The notes under the pieces were generated by a model. The model was not told the DNA's origin and did no database searches. It saw only the letters and a program-made list of their open reading frames with translations. From Lentisphaera profundi (GTDB lineage: Bacteria; Verrucomicrobiota; Lentisphaeria; Lentisphaerales; Lentisphaeraceae): DNA of 64,000 nt. The first letter of the stretch is position 1; each line of letters opens with the position of its first letter. Shown one piece after another: positions 26,400 to 35,916 of the stretch. The DNA lies in assembly GCF_028728065.1 (NCBI RefSeq), contig NZ_CP117812.1:1736001-1800000 (forward strand), given 5' to 3'. Made by a program: the position numbers and the translations under genes.

Positions 26400-29006
26400 T
26401 TACTTAAAACTCTTCACCAAATTTTTATCTTCTTTGAGTTCTTCACTCTCTTTATGTGTAAAGGGATAAGATTTTATGATCTCCAAAAGCATTGGCTGGG
26501 GTTTCATATCATTTTCTAAAAGAGTTTCAGTCAATTTCATGATGACTGGCTCATCAAAATACTGAAGTTGACGACCCAAGGCAAAGCTGAGCATGCGCTC
26601 ACTAAAAGTTCTTGCAAAAGATGCTTTGCGTTTCACTAAAATCTTGCGTAATTCATGAGGATTTGAAAAAGCCTCTCCACTGGGGAGTACTCCATTGGAA
26701 TCAATAGTATTCTTACCGTTCTTTTTACGATAGTTGCCAATAGGATCAAAGTTCTCGAGTCCAAAACCAATAGGGTCAATTTTATCGTGACAGGAGCGAC
26801 AGTTTGGATCATCTCTATGCTTCTCTAATTCTTGACGTAAAGTCAACTTAGCTTTGCCTACTCCTGCACCTTCTGGCAAGGGAGGTATATTGGCTGGTGG
26901 TTCAGGAAGATGTTTACCTAAAAGACGCTCTAAGACCCATAAGCCACGATCTACAGGAGAAGTCCGAAGTGGTTGTGAAGTCGCTGTTAAAACGGCCGCC
27001 ATACCCAATACACCACCACGGTTTTTATCTTTTATTTGAACCCGACGAAATTCATCTCCTACTACACCTTTGACTTTATAAAACTTTGCCAAATCTTCGT
27101 TCATATAGGTGTAATCAGAGTCAAGGATATCGAGAATTGATTTATTTTCAATAAGTATTGCCGAGATGAAATTTTCTGTCTCCGCCACCATATCATCCAT
27201 CAGTTCGGGTGTGAACTGTTTATATTTTTTTGCATCAGGAGTTCGACTACGCCCCAAAGAAGTAAGCGTCAGCCACTGACTCGAAAAAAGCGAGGTGAAT
27301 CTTTTAGCTTTCGGATCTTGTAGCATTCTCTTAAGTTGTGACTCCATAACTTGAGGATCACTTAATTTTCCTTTTGAGGCAAGGTTCATAAGCTCATCAT
27401 CGGGTAGTGACATCCATAGGAAGTACGATAAACGAGAGGCTAATTTATAGTCACCCATTTTTTGGAGTCCTTCACGTGAAGATTCGATGCGATAAAGAAA
27501 CTGAGGTGAGACTAAGACCGCAATAAAAGCACCTTTTAGCCCCTCTATATAACTTTTACGAAGCTTGTATTCAGAATCATAAATCTGCAATAATTTGCTC
27601 AATTCAAGATCTTTTACTGGACGACGATAAGCACGGCTGGCCAAGTTTTTGACGATAATCTCCGCAGCTTGCCGAGGAGATACATTAGTACTGGGTTTGG
27701 CAATATTAAGCTTCGCATAATCGGGCTTGTCTGGGAGCTTCAAATATTGTGCACGATGAATCCACTCGACTCCACCAGGGCCTTTCTTGGGATTTAATAC
27801 TGGAGCAGCACTGCCTGAGGTGTCTGTTGCAGCGACCACTGCGACATCTGAAATATTCTTGTCTTTGACCGATTTTTCCTTTGCTGCTTTCTTGGTTTTA
27901 CTTTTATCGACTTTAGGACTTTTTCCTCTTCCACGAGTGGGCATCGTACTCGCCAATAAACTACCTTCAGGATATTTATATAAAGGTCCCTCGATTTTTA
28001 GTTCAGAAATTCGCATCGCCACACTGCCTAGTGTTGGCTTTGGATACATTTGTTTCGGTTGGTAAATATCTCCTGTAGGTGATGCCTTCGCCAGTTCTTG
28101 CGGAACTTTAGAAGGGATCGCATTAAAACTGATCTGACGATTGCCTTCTTCCAAATAGAGTAAAATTTTGTAGTCACCAGAGAATTCATTTCGTGATTTT
28201 AACCATGTTGAACCTATTAGCTGATTATCGACTAAAACTTTTATGGCAACCATTGTCGTATTATTTGGTCGATAACCATGGGCGTCTATTGAGAGTTCAT
28301 AAACTCCAGAAGTTTCAATCGTTTGATAGTAATATAATGTATCTTGATCACGATAGATAAAATAACCTAGATCATCGGACTTGGTACTTTCATCTGTATT
28401 AAAAAGCGTATTCGCTTTCTTACTCATGCTCAAAGGTTTTACTTTTTTTGAGGGAAAATACTTATTCACTAAATCTTCCGCAGCAACAAAATATTTATCC
28501 ATTTGAGTAGCGGATAAAAACAGCCCATCGCGGTCATTATTAAATCCGCTTTCGCCGATTGCATCTTCATTGAATTTTTTTGAAGCATCATAATCCCACG
28601 CAAAGAGGTCTTGAATTGTGTAACGATACTCTTCTTTGGTCAGTCGTGGGATATTTACGTTGCCTGCATTTTTATACTTATTCCAATCAATATTCTTTAG
28701 TTGATAATCAAGCCAGTCAACTAATATCTGACGTTCTGCCTCGGTAGGAAAAGGTTTTTTTGTCGGCATTTCACCGGTGTGAACCTGTTCAATGGCTTTC
28801 TTCCAAATTTCAATATTCTGGGCAATTTGTGGATCATCTTCAAAGAGTTCGAAATCAATCCCACCTTTCTCATCCAAACTATCATGACATTTATAACAGT
28901 AATTATCTAATATAGGGACGATATCTTTTTGGTAAGTTAGATGACTCATATCCTTCGCTTGAAGCATAGAAGTGAGTCCGAACGTTAATAAAATATATTT
29001 ATTCAT
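26400..29006 (-). CDS. DUF1587/1592/1588-type cytochrome protein
   Basis: An 868-residue exported protein of the planctomycete cytochrome group. A signal peptide (to about residue 17) is followed by a cytochrome motif CYKCH (37-41). The DUF1587 part starts at PRLTKEEYRYTIQDLF, and a carbohydrate-binding-like beta region lies near 215-345. A Lys-rich low-complexity linker (about 360-410) comes next, then DUF1595, DUF1592 (LASRLSYFLWMSLPDDEL), DUF1588 (SPVDRGLWVLERLLG and CRSCHDKIDPIGFGLENFDPIG) and DUF1585. It lies 11 bases after the DUF1552 gene, so the two are co-transcribed, in the opposite order from the pair at 11031-15239. Presumed periplasmic electron-transfer enzyme of unknown substrate. 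Confidence 0.9.
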   Translation of the reverse strand: MNKYILLTFGLTSMLQAKDMSHLTYQKDIVPILDNYCYKCHDSLDEKGGIDFELFEDDPQIAQNIEIWKKAIEQVHTGEMPTKKPFPTEAERQILVDWLDYQLKNIDWNKYKNAGNVNIPRLTKEEYRYTIQDLFAWDYDASKKFNEDAIGESGFNNDRDGLFLSATQMDKYFVAAEDLVNKYFPSKKVKPLSMSKKANTLFNTDESTKSDDLGYFIYRDQDTLYYYQTIETSGVYELSIDAHGYRPNNTTMVAIKVLVDNQLIGSTWLKSRNEFSGDYKILLYLEEGNRQISFNAIPSKVPQELAKASPTGDIYQPKQMYPKPTLGSVAMRISELKIEGPLYKYPEGSLLASTMPTRGRGKSPKVDKSKTKKAAKEKSVKDKNISDVAVVAATDTSGSAAPVLNPKKGPGGVEWIHRAQYLKLPDKPDYAKLNIAKPSTNVSPRQAAEIIVKNLASRAYRRPVKDLELSKLLQIYDSEYKLRKSYIEGLKGAFIAVLVSPQFLYRIESSREGLQKMGDYKLASRLSYFLWMSLPDDELMNLASKGKLSDPQVMESQLKRMLQDPKAKRFTSLFSSQWLTLTSLGRSRTPDAKKYKQFTPELMDDMVAETENFISAILIENKSILDILDSDYTYMNEDLAKFYKVKGVVGDEFRRVQIKDKNRGGVLGMAAVLTATSQPLRTSPVDRGLWVLERLLGKHLPEPPANIPPLPEGAGVGKAKLTLRQELEKHRDDPNCRSCHDKIDPIGFGLENFDPIGNYRKKNGKNTIDSNGVLPSGEAFSNPHELRKILVKRKASFARTFSERMLSFALGRQLQYFDEPVIMKLTETLLENDMKPQPMLLEIIKSYPFTHKESEELKEDKNLVKSFK

Positions 29007-29017
29007 ACTTAAACTCC

Positions 29018-30280
29018 TTAGGCTAAAATATCGACTTTGCCAGTGCTATCGGCAAAACCTTTATTTTTAATTCCGTAGGCCTCAAGAACTGAACTCAATA
29101 GATTCGCATAAGGGGTTTTTGCTTTATCGGCTATACGCCCCTGAGTTTTCACTGCACCACCAGCACGACCTGCTAAAATGAGGGGCAAATCAGTTTTAAT
29201 ATGGCCATTGCCATCTTTCATACCCGCGCCAAAAAGAACTAAGGAATTATCTAAAAGGGTTTTATCTCCTTCTTTTACATTTTTCATTTTCGCTAGAACA
29301 CGAGCTACTTTCTCAGCATGCCATTGCGATACTCGGGTATATTGATCGTAATTGCTCTCTTTATTTTTGTGATGGCTCATAGTATGATGATCAAGTGAAA
29401 CACCATCTAGAAAAGTAAAGGATTTGCGACTAAAACCATGCCCCATCATAATGGTTCCAACATGGGTAGTTTCAGTCATAAAACCCAATACCATCAAGTC
29501 ACAAAGTAAATCCATGTGCTCGTTACGATCACGTGGAATATCACTTCCCGGTCTTAGCATCGTCGTTTTACTTGATTTATTAGCTGGATTCATAAGGTTT
29601 TCAATTCGACGTTCAACTTCGCGAACTCCGCTAATGTATTCATCAAACTTCACACGATCCGCAGAACTAATGTTTTTACGTAAATCCTTCGCTTGCCCAA
29701 ATACCGCATCAATAATACTCTTACGACGATTCATCAAATGACGCATTTCTGGCGTATCATAGGACTTGAACATGGAATCAAAAATGTTTTGCGGGTTGAG
29801 TTCAGGTGTAATCATTGTACTTACAGAACTCCACGAAACTGTACTGGCCATCACCTTACCACCGCGGGGCGGCTCCGTGCCGACCACCAAAGAAGGTAAG
29901 CGTGTATCTTGACCAATTTTTTGAGCGATCATTTGGTCAATCGAAGGCGTCTTTGCTTTATCTCTTGATACACCTGAAAGAAAGGAGTTGGTCATTTCGA
30001 CATGGCCTTTACCACTTGAATCGAGACCAGAGATAATATTTATATCATCATCAAATGATTCGAAAGGTTTTAAAATAGGCGAATAAGCTAAGCCTTTACC
30101 AAGACCTGTCATATCCCAGTTGGGGGGATAAACGCCATTGGGCATAAACATGGAAAGAAAACGTTTGGGAGATTCTGAACTCACGGCTTCATCACCCATA
30201 ACTTCTAAAGCGGGCAATGCCATACAGGCACCTAAACCTTTTAAAAATGTTCTACGGGGTATTTTCCAGTTCTTGCTCAT
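29018..30280 (-). CDS. DUF1552 protein, Tat-exported
   Basis: A 420-residue DUF1552 protein. The leader has twin arginines (KIPRRTFLKGLGACMALPALE, residues 6-26). Family blocks are [66 protein letters not shown] and LPLILAGRAGG. It is the first gene of an operon with the cytochrome protein. A class 2 promoter motif lies 34-66 bases before its start codon, and the second ECF sigma gene is divergent beyond that. Confidence 0.9.
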   Translation of the reverse strand: MSKNWKIPRRTFLKGLGACMALPALEVMGDEAVSSESPKRFLSMFMPNGVYPPNWDMTGLGKGLAYSPILKPFESFDDDINIISGLDSSGKGHVEMTNSFLSGVSRDKAKTPSIDQMIAQKIGQDTRLPSLVVGTEPPRGGKVMASTVSWSSVSTMITPELNPQNIFDSMFKSYDTPEMRHLMNRRKSIIDAVFGQAKDLRKNISSADRVKFDEYISGVREVERRIENLMNPANKSSKTTMLRPGSDIPRDRNEHMDLLCDLMVLGFMTETTHVGTIMMGHGFSRKSFTFLDGVSLDHHTMSHHKNKESNYDQYTRVSQWHAEKVARVLAKMKNVKEGDKTLLDNSLVLFGAGMKDGNGHIKTDLPLILAGRAGGAVKTQGRIADKAKTPYANLLSSVLEAYGIKNKGFADSTGKVDILA

Positions 30281-30313
30281 ATTTAGGCCTCTTGATTTTT
30301 AAATTCTTTATTA

Positions 30314-30346
30314 GTGGTACCGTACAAATAAATGAATCTTGAAGCT
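30314..30346 (-). promoter_or_regulatory. Class 2 two-block promoter motif next to the second ECF gene
   Basis: Plus strand: GTGGTAC (30314-30320), 14 bases, AATCTTGAAGCT (30335-30346), then CT and a T-tract. On the gene strand this is AGCTTCAAGATT-N14-GTACCAC with an A-tract upstream, 34 bases before the DUF1552 ATG. The same 19 fixed bases at the same spacing occur at 40891-40923 before the PQQ-propeller gene. Confidence 0.6.
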
Positions 30347-30477
30347 GCTTAATATTTTTTTGTATATTTTAATTTTTATACAGTTCTGTTTAATGTGTTT
30401 GATTTCTATATGCCTTGACTATAATAGAATATCTTTTAGTGTTATGAACTGACACTCTATATCAAAGGCTTAATAAC

Positions 30478-31077
30478 ATGTCTACGTCAAACGATCCATG
30501 GAAAACTCGCATCACCTTGCTTGAACGGATTAAACAAGCCAACAACCAAGACGCTTGGGAAGACTTTTGCACCTATTACCAGCAATATCTTTACAATATC
30601 TTACGACGAATGAATATGGACACCAGTGAAGCTGAAGATATTTCACAACTCGTACTGCTCAAAATGTGGAACAAACTGCCTTCCTTTGAGCTAGATAAAG
30701 ATCGTGGTAAATTCAGATCTTGGCTCGCAACTGTTGTGAGGAATCAGGCTGCTGATTACATCAAAAAAAAGCACCGTGAAATCCCCCGCTTACAAAGTCC
30801 TTCTGAAGATGCTGCAGGGCTTTCCTTAAATTCTGATTTATCGCAAATCATTACCGAAGAATGGGAAAGTTACTTACTCAAAAAAGCATGGAATAACATC
30901 ACTAATGAATTTGATCAAGTGACGCTGAAAGGTTTTGAAATGCTTTCTAAAGGTATGAATGTCGAGCTCATTGCTGAAGAACTTAAGGTTAAAACTTCAA
31001 CTGTCTATGCTCATAAAAAACGAGTTAAAGATAGATTAAAAGTCGAAATACGGCGTTTGAAAAATGAACTCCTCTAA
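30478..31077 (+). CDS. ECF-type RNA polymerase sigma factor (second module)
   Basis: A 199-residue ECF sigma factor, paralogue of the one at 21354. Region 2 runs through AEDISQLVLLKMWNKLPSFE and FRSWLATVVRNQAADYIKKKHRE (about 55-102); region 4 is VELIAEELKVKTSTVYAHKKRVKDRLK (about 161-187). As in the first module there is no anti-sigma gene; the kinase gene overlaps the 3' end by 14 bases. The gene is divergent from the DUF1552/cytochrome operon, whose class 2 motif is the closest candidate target. Confidence 0.92.
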   Translation: MSTSNDPWKTRITLLERIKQANNQDAWEDFCTYYQQYLYNILRRMNMDTSEAEDISQLVLLKMWNKLPSFELDKDRGKFRSWLATVVRNQAADYIKKKHREIPRLQSPSEDAAGLSLNSDLSQIITEEWESYLLKKAWNNITNEFDQVTLKGFEMLSKGMNVELIAEELKVKTSTVYAHKKRVKDRLKVEIRRLKNELL

Positions 31078-33169
31078 AGAACCTTCTCTCGAAGACAACT
31101 TTACCCAAAGCATTGATTTCCTAAAAGAATCATTGATGGAAGTTCATGAAGAAGAATCTCAGGAGGGTAAAACCTATACAAATATACTGACTCTTCTTCC
31201 ACAATCTTTCAAAAACTACCGCGACATCAATCTTTTTGATGAGGGAGGAATGAAAGTCATTGAGAAAGCTTGGGATCCTTCGGGGAATCGCGAAGTAGCT
31301 ATTGCTTCTATGAAAACTGATAGTGAGGACCTGAAACAAAAAATACTATTTATCAACGAAGCTTGGACGACGGGACGCATGGAGCACCCCAATATTGTCC
31401 CAGTCTATGAAGTCGCTATTAATGATCAACAAGCCCCCTACTTCTCGATGAAGATGCTTCGTGGTATGAACCTGCAAGATTGGTTAAAAAAACAATCTGA
31501 AAGTGCTCAAAAACAATCTATCCCATCCCTACTTGAAATCTTTAAAAAAATTATCGATGCAGTCGCCTATGCTCACTCCAAAGGAGTCGTTCATTTAGAC
31601 TTGAAGCCCGCCAACATTCACGTTGGTGAGTTCGGGGAAATTTTGCTTATTGACTGGGGTTTAGCGCGTGTTTTCAACGCCAGCTTACTCAGCGAACAAC
31701 AACTTAAGCTCCACGAGGCCATTGAACCCTATCTCCAAAGTCATTCCCGTGGTACACCCGACTATATGGCCCCTGAAAGTAGAGATGGAACATCGCCATC
31801 ACCTCAAGCCGATATTTATTCACTTGGTATAATTTTGCGTTGCTTACTGACAAGCGCAATGCCACAAAGTGAAGCCTTTGACAACCTTAAAAAAGTACCC
31901 AAATCGATTCAATCAATTATCGGAAAAAGTAGTGCTACAAATCTTGAAGTTCGTTATAAGACCGTGGAAAGTTTAAATAACGATATCAACTCTTATTTGG
32001 ATGGCTTTGCCAACTCTGCAGAAAGCCCTAGTACCATAACACACCTGCAGTTCTTTATTAAACGTCATAAACAGCTATGTCTTTTTGGCTTAATAGCCTC
32101 TTTCATAATACTCACACTCACACTCTATTCCTTTAGTGAAATCAAAGGAAGTGAAGCTATTGCCCTTGAAGAAACTGAGCGAACTAAACAAGCACTCGCA
32201 GATTTACAGCTAGAAACCTTAGAAAAAGATAAGCTCATTAAAAAGCTCGAGCCAGGAATTCTGATTGAGCAAAGGCGCTATGTCAACGATTTAGACTTCT
32301 CGGAAGCTCTACGCAGTATGGAATTCCTCATGAGAATGGATTCAAAGGACCCGGAAATCCTCTTTCGTTACGCACGCTTAAAATTTGCTACGCTTGAATT
32401 TGAAAAAGCTCAAGAGGTTTTCATTGAAGTTCAAAAACAAGACCCTAACTATCCGGATATAGCTCATTTTTTAGAAGCTAGCGATCATTTTTTAAAGCTG
32501 AGTCAACAAAGAGAATTAAATGATGATGATTACTTAAATCTCGCTTCCAATGTCAAACAAGGTACCGTCGCGCTTGCTCTTTTTGAAAAAGTTTATTCCA
32601 CAAAAAATATTCATGAGCAAATTGAATTTTTTAAAAAGTTTATGGCCTCAAAATTTTCAAAGCAAGTTTATAGCATTCAAATTTTAGATAATCAAAATCT
32701 CGAAATTAAATTAAAAACTGCCAGTAAGTCCCTGAATATCCTCTGTGGCTTACCAGTAGAAAATTTGTATTTAGGACCTAATTCACAAGTCCAGAGTTCT
32801 CTTAATCATTTGACTAAACTTAAAAAATTAAGTATTTACAATGGGAAAGTGAATACTTTAAAAACTACTAGAAACTTGATTGAATTAATTATTGAACAAT
32901 CAGAAACTTCCCCCAGTTTGTCTATTTCCCCACAAGATCATCCCCTTCTGAAAACCTTTAGTTTACGTGGGAGCAACTTAAATAAATGGCCTATTTTTCA
33001 AAATTTCCCTCACTTGGAAAGCCTTGATTTGAGAGAGACGAATTTCGAAAAATTTTCTTCCCTCTTGCATTCCAATAGTCTTAAAACAATCTATCTAACG
33101 GGCCCTATTCCCGAAGATCATTTAAAGCGACTCAACAAAAGAAAAGATATCGAAATCATTATTGAGTAA
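31064..33169 (+). CDS. Membrane Ser/Thr protein kinase with helical-repeat and LRR-like tail (second module)
   Basis: A 701-residue Hanks-type kinase overlapping the sigma gene by 14 bases, which implies coupled translation. ATP loop FDEGGMKVIEKAW (58-70), Lys84, catalytic loop HLDLKPAN (177-184, Asp179), DWG (197-199) and YMAPES. HLD and DWG, and the GGMK loop, are the same departures from HRD, DFG and GxGxxG seen in the first-module kinase. A membrane helix lies at about 340-359, followed by a coiled stretch, TPR-like helices (FEKAQEVFIEVQKQDPNYP) and LRR-like segments (LKTFSLRGSNLNKW, LESLDLRETNFEKF). Likely senses a signal outside the membrane and regulates the adjacent ECF factor. Confidence 0.9.
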   Translation: MNSSKEPSLEDNFTQSIDFLKESLMEVHEEESQEGKTYTNILTLLPQSFKNYRDINLFDEGGMKVIEKAWDPSGNREVAIASMKTDSEDLKQKILFINEAWTTGRMEHPNIVPVYEVAINDQQAPYFSMKMLRGMNLQDWLKKQSESAQKQSIPSLLEIFKKIIDAVAYAHSKGVVHLDLKPANIHVGEFGEILLIDWGLARVFNASLLSEQQLKLHEAIEPYLQSHSRGTPDYMAPESRDGTSPSPQADIYSLGIILRCLLTSAMPQSEAFDNLKKVPKSIQSIIGKSSATNLEVRYKTVESLNNDINSYLDGFANSAESPSTITHLQFFIKRHKQLCLFGLIASFIILTLTLYSFSEIKGSEAIALEETERTKQALADLQLETLEKDKLIKKLEPGILIEQRRYVNDLDFSEALRSMEFLMRMDSKDPEILFRYARLKFATLEFEKAQEVFIEVQKQDPNYPDIAHFLEASDHFLKLSQQRELNDDDYLNLASNVKQGTVALALFEKVYSTKNIHEQIEFFKKFMASKFSKQVYSIQILDNQNLEIKLKTASKSLNILCGLPVENLYLGPNSQVQSSLNHLTKLKKLSIYNGKVNTLKTTRNLIELIIEQSETSPSLSISPQDHPLLKTFSLRGSNLNKWPIFQNFPHLESLDLRETNFEKFSSLLHSNSLKTIYLTGPIPEDHLKRLNKRKDIEIIIE

Positions 33170-33299
33170 AGTAATTTGAAGCATTCCTCTCTATAATCAC
33201 GGCTTATAAAAATACTACACATAATGGTGACTAACTCATTACCTTAGTTTATTTCTTGATCACTTATAGACATCCCCATTTTTAGCCTTAAGATGATGC

Positions 33300-33364
33300 T
33301 TGCGAGTCCTATACTTCTTCTCCGAGTTGGAGAAGTCATTGAGCCGACTGTGTAGGACTCGCAA
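33300..33364. other. Long nested inverted repeat between convergent genes
   Basis: Outer arms TTGCGAGTCCTATAC (33300-33314) and GTGTAGGACTCGCAA (33350-33364) pair over 15 positions with one G-T wobble. Inside, CTTCTCC (33317-33323) and GGAGAAG (33329-33335) form a second stem around a 5-base loop. There is no T-run, so it is not a standard terminator. It could be a bidirectional stop, an RNA-stability element or a small mobile repeat. Confidence 0.8.
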
Positions 33365-33394
33365 CTTCTCCCAAATCCTTAGACTAAAAAACTC

Positions 33395-34375
33395 TCATTT
33401 TTTCTTTTTCTTCTTAGGAGTCGGTGCAGGAAGATTGGCGATACTTTTAGCGGTCCATTCGACTACTGTATTATTTCCAGATAGGTAGTTATTCTTAACT
33501 AAGAAGGCATCCGCTTTCACAAGTACATCTTCAAATATTTTTCTACCGCCCTTTTGAATGTGAAAGAAGCCATGACCTGAGCCTTCATAAACATGAGTTT
33601 CACACTGATTTCCCGCTTCTACCATTTTTTTCTGAAAGGTGTTGATAACCTCAACTGAAGTAAGCTTATCATTATCCCCGAAGAATGTTATCGTTGGCGG
33701 AAGGCCAGATACAATATTATGGAAAGGTGAAATCTCTTTCCAGTACTCTGTTACGCGGTCATGACCATAGCCATCAGGACCATTGTCGTATACAGGATTT
33801 AATAGCATCAAGGCATTTGGCTTACAGGATACTGAACTTTCAGGCTTGGCATCAATTTTTGGACACATGGCGCAAGCTGCTGCAACATGGCCGCCTGCCG
33901 ATCCTCCACCAACAATGATTTTATCCGGATCAATTCCTAATTCTTTTGCATGAGTACGCACATAGCGAATCGCTTCTTTGCCATCCTCTACACAATTTCT
34001 GGGAATTGCTTTATGACTAGCTTTCGTGCGGTATTGAGCCGAAATTGCCACTAAGCCTCTTGAAGCAAAATATTTACCGAAGCCATAAAATTGATCGGTA
34101 TTACCCCCACTCCAGCCACCACCAAAGAAGAAAATAACACAGCCTTTATCTGCACGTTCTGAATTATCTGACGGCAGGAACATATCCAACTTCAAAGGCT
34201 TTCCTTCAGTTGGTTTGGAGAATATTACTGTCTTATCTGGTGTATATCCCAAGGTCCAGGAATATTTCTCCACCTTAGTCTTTTTCTTGGGTGCGGCAAA
34301 TAATTCATTTGTTGCTAGAGTGTGACTAAAAACAAAAATCATCGCGATCAATGCAGTTGTGAGAGGTTTTTTCAT
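33395..34375 (-). CDS. Exported alpha/beta-hydrolase esterase (acetyl-xylan esterase-like)
   Basis: A 326-residue hydrolase with a signal peptide (to about residue 28). The oxyanion block is FFFGGGWSGG (82-91), the nucleophile Ser159 sits in VGGGSAGGH, an acid lies in FFGDNDKLT and the His in GSGHGFF. This is the BD-FAE/esterase-lipase pattern used by enzymes that remove acetyl or feruloyl groups from plant glycans. The protein ends in six lysines, an unusual tail. It follows the sulfatase gene by 33 bases on the same strand and is probably co-transcribed with it, which fits removal of both ester and sulfate groups from one glycan. Confidence 0.88.
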   Translation of the reverse strand: MKKPLTTALIAMIFVFSHTLATNELFAAPKKKTKVEKYSWTLGYTPDKTVIFSKPTEGKPLKLDMFLPSDNSERADKGCVIFFFGGGWSGGNTDQFYGFGKYFASRGLVAISAQYRTKASHKAIPRNCVEDGKEAIRYVRTHAKELGIDPDKIIVGGGSAGGHVAAACAMCPKIDAKPESSVSCKPNALMLLNPVYDNGPDGYGHDRVTEYWKEISPFHNIVSGLPPTITFFGDNDKLTSVEVINTFQKKMVEAGNQCETHVYEGSGHGFFHIQKGGRKIFEDVLVKADAFLVKNNYLSGNNTVVEWTAKSIANLPAPTPKKKKKK

Positions 34376-34408
34376 TAGAGTTCCTGGTTTGGTTAACTAT
34401 TTAATTTT

Positions 34409-35701
34409 TCAGCTTCTAGGGGCGACGCCTGAGCACACATCTTTTTCCCATTGACGATAAAGTTTAAGCATGTGCTCAACTTGTTTTACATTGGATTTAC
34501 TGAGATCATTTTTTTCTGCTTTATCTTTCTCTAGGTCAAATAACTCTAGCTTCCCCTTGTGGCTCATTAGTTTCCAATGAGCTTCTCGCACAGCAAAATC
34601 TTTTCCCTTTTTCCAAAACAAGTTACGTTGAGCTAAGGCTTTATTTTTAAGCAGCAGTGAACTCAAATCTACACCATCTAAGTTCTTTATATCTTGCTCT
34701 CCTGCAAGAGTCATCAAAGTCGGCATAAAATCCATCGTCATCACTGGATCTGTGATTGTTTGATTCGCTTCTATTTTACCGGGCCAGAGGAATAGTGCCG
34801 GCACGCGGTGACCGCCTTCATAGAAAGTATTCTTTGTACCACGAAAAGGAGCGTTCGACGATCCGTATTTGCCAGTACCGCCATTGTCTGAGCAAAAAAT
34901 GATTAAAGTCTTTGTATCGAGCTTCAAGTCTTTTACCTTCTTCAATATTCGACCAATCTCGGCATCCATTGATGCCATCATATCTTTATAAGCACGTTCT
35001 TTATCGTCTACTGCGCCATAGATTGGTTCGGGATTGCCAGGCGTACGGTAAGCGCCATCATTAGGCCCTTGATACGGATAGTGAGGTCCACCATGAGCTA
35101 AATACAAAAAGAAAGGCTTCTCTTGATTCTGCTCTATAAAATCAATACCATAATCTGTAATAATTTCCGTTAAATAACCTGGCGTCTTTACTTTTTTATC
35201 CCGTATCCACCAATCCTCATGCCCTACTTGGTCGATATGACTAAAGTAATCAATATTGCCACTCACAAAACCTTTAAAATGATCAAAGCCCTGATGAACG
35301 GGATTAAATTTGGGATCATAGCCCAAATGCCATTTACCAAACATCGCGGTACTATAGCCACGAGCTTTCAAGGCCTCTGCCATCGTCAACTCTTTTAAAT
35401 CGAGTCCTGTATGGCGATGTCCCACCGCTGTGACGACGCCCTCAATTCCCGAACGATTCTGATATCTACCGGTCATTAAAGCTGCTCGAGTAGGTGAACA
35501 AACCGCGCCATTGGAATGAAAGTCAGTGAGTAAGGCACCGTCTTTTGCCATCTTATCTAAATGAGGGGTTTTGAAATCTTTATGGCCGGTACAAGACAAT
35601 TCACCATAGCCCATATCATCGGCCATGATTAGGATGATATTTGGTTTTTCTTTCGCGCTTAGAGCAAAAGAGCAGCACAAAAGAAGTAGATATTTAAACA
35701 T
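34409..35701 (-). CDS. Sulfatase (FGly type, arylsulfatase A / GALNS-like)
   Basis: A 430-residue exported sulfatase. A short signal peptide (1-16) precedes NIILIMADDMGYGELS (metal-binding Asp pair); the activation motif is CSPTR with Cys68, followed by AALMTGRYQNRSG. GKWHLG, GGPHYPY and FCSDNGGTGKYGSSNAPFRGTKNTFYEGG are typical of the GALNS/arylsulfatase group. The C-terminus holds the small subdomain with ELFDLEKDKAEKNDL. Substrates of this group are sulfated galactans, glycosaminoglycans or similar. Separated by 215 bases from the next sulfatase upstream, with a hairpin in between, so it may have its own promoter. Confidence 0.93.
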   Translation of the reverse strand: MFKYLLLLCCSFALSAKEKPNIILIMADDMGYGELSCTGHKDFKTPHLDKMAKDGALLTDFHSNGAVCSPTRAALMTGRYQNRSGIEGVVTAVGHRHTGLDLKELTMAEALKARGYSTAMFGKWHLGYDPKFNPVHQGFDHFKGFVSGNIDYFSHIDQVGHEDWWIRDKKVKTPGYLTEIITDYGIDFIEQNQEKPFFLYLAHGGPHYPYQGPNDGAYRTPGNPEPIYGAVDDKERAYKDMMASMDAEIGRILKKVKDLKLDTKTLIIFCSDNGGTGKYGSSNAPFRGTKNTFYEGGHRVPALFLWPGKIEANQTITDPVMTMDFMPTLMTLAGEQDIKNLDGVDLSSLLLKNKALAQRNLFWKKGKDFAVREAHWKLMSHKGKLELFDLEKDKAEKNDLSKSNVKQVEHMLKLYRQWEKDVCSGVAPRS

Positions 35702-35776
35702 TGTTCACCCTTGGTTTTTATGCACATAATATTTGTACGTTTATCTAACATTAAGATAAATCCCTAGTCGCCTGGT

Positions 35777-35796
35777 CAAGGAATGGCAATTCCTTG
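35777..35796. other. Perfect hairpin in the spacer between two sulfatase genes
   Basis: CAAGGAAT (35777-35784), loop GGCA, ATTCCTTG (35789-35796): eight perfect pairs. It lies in a GC-richer patch (about 35770-35850) unlike the surrounding AT-rich spacer. No T-run follows on either strand, so the role could be RNA stability or the remains of a dispersed element. Confidence 0.7.
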
Positions 35797-35916
35797 CTGG
35801 GGGAGGTCGAGGGGGACAGCGTCCATCTCGTGTGCGGAGCACAATGACCTTTCATCTGTTTAATCGTAATATTTTTTATTCGCATGATTCACTAATAGCA
35901 GTTCTCCTAAAAGTTC

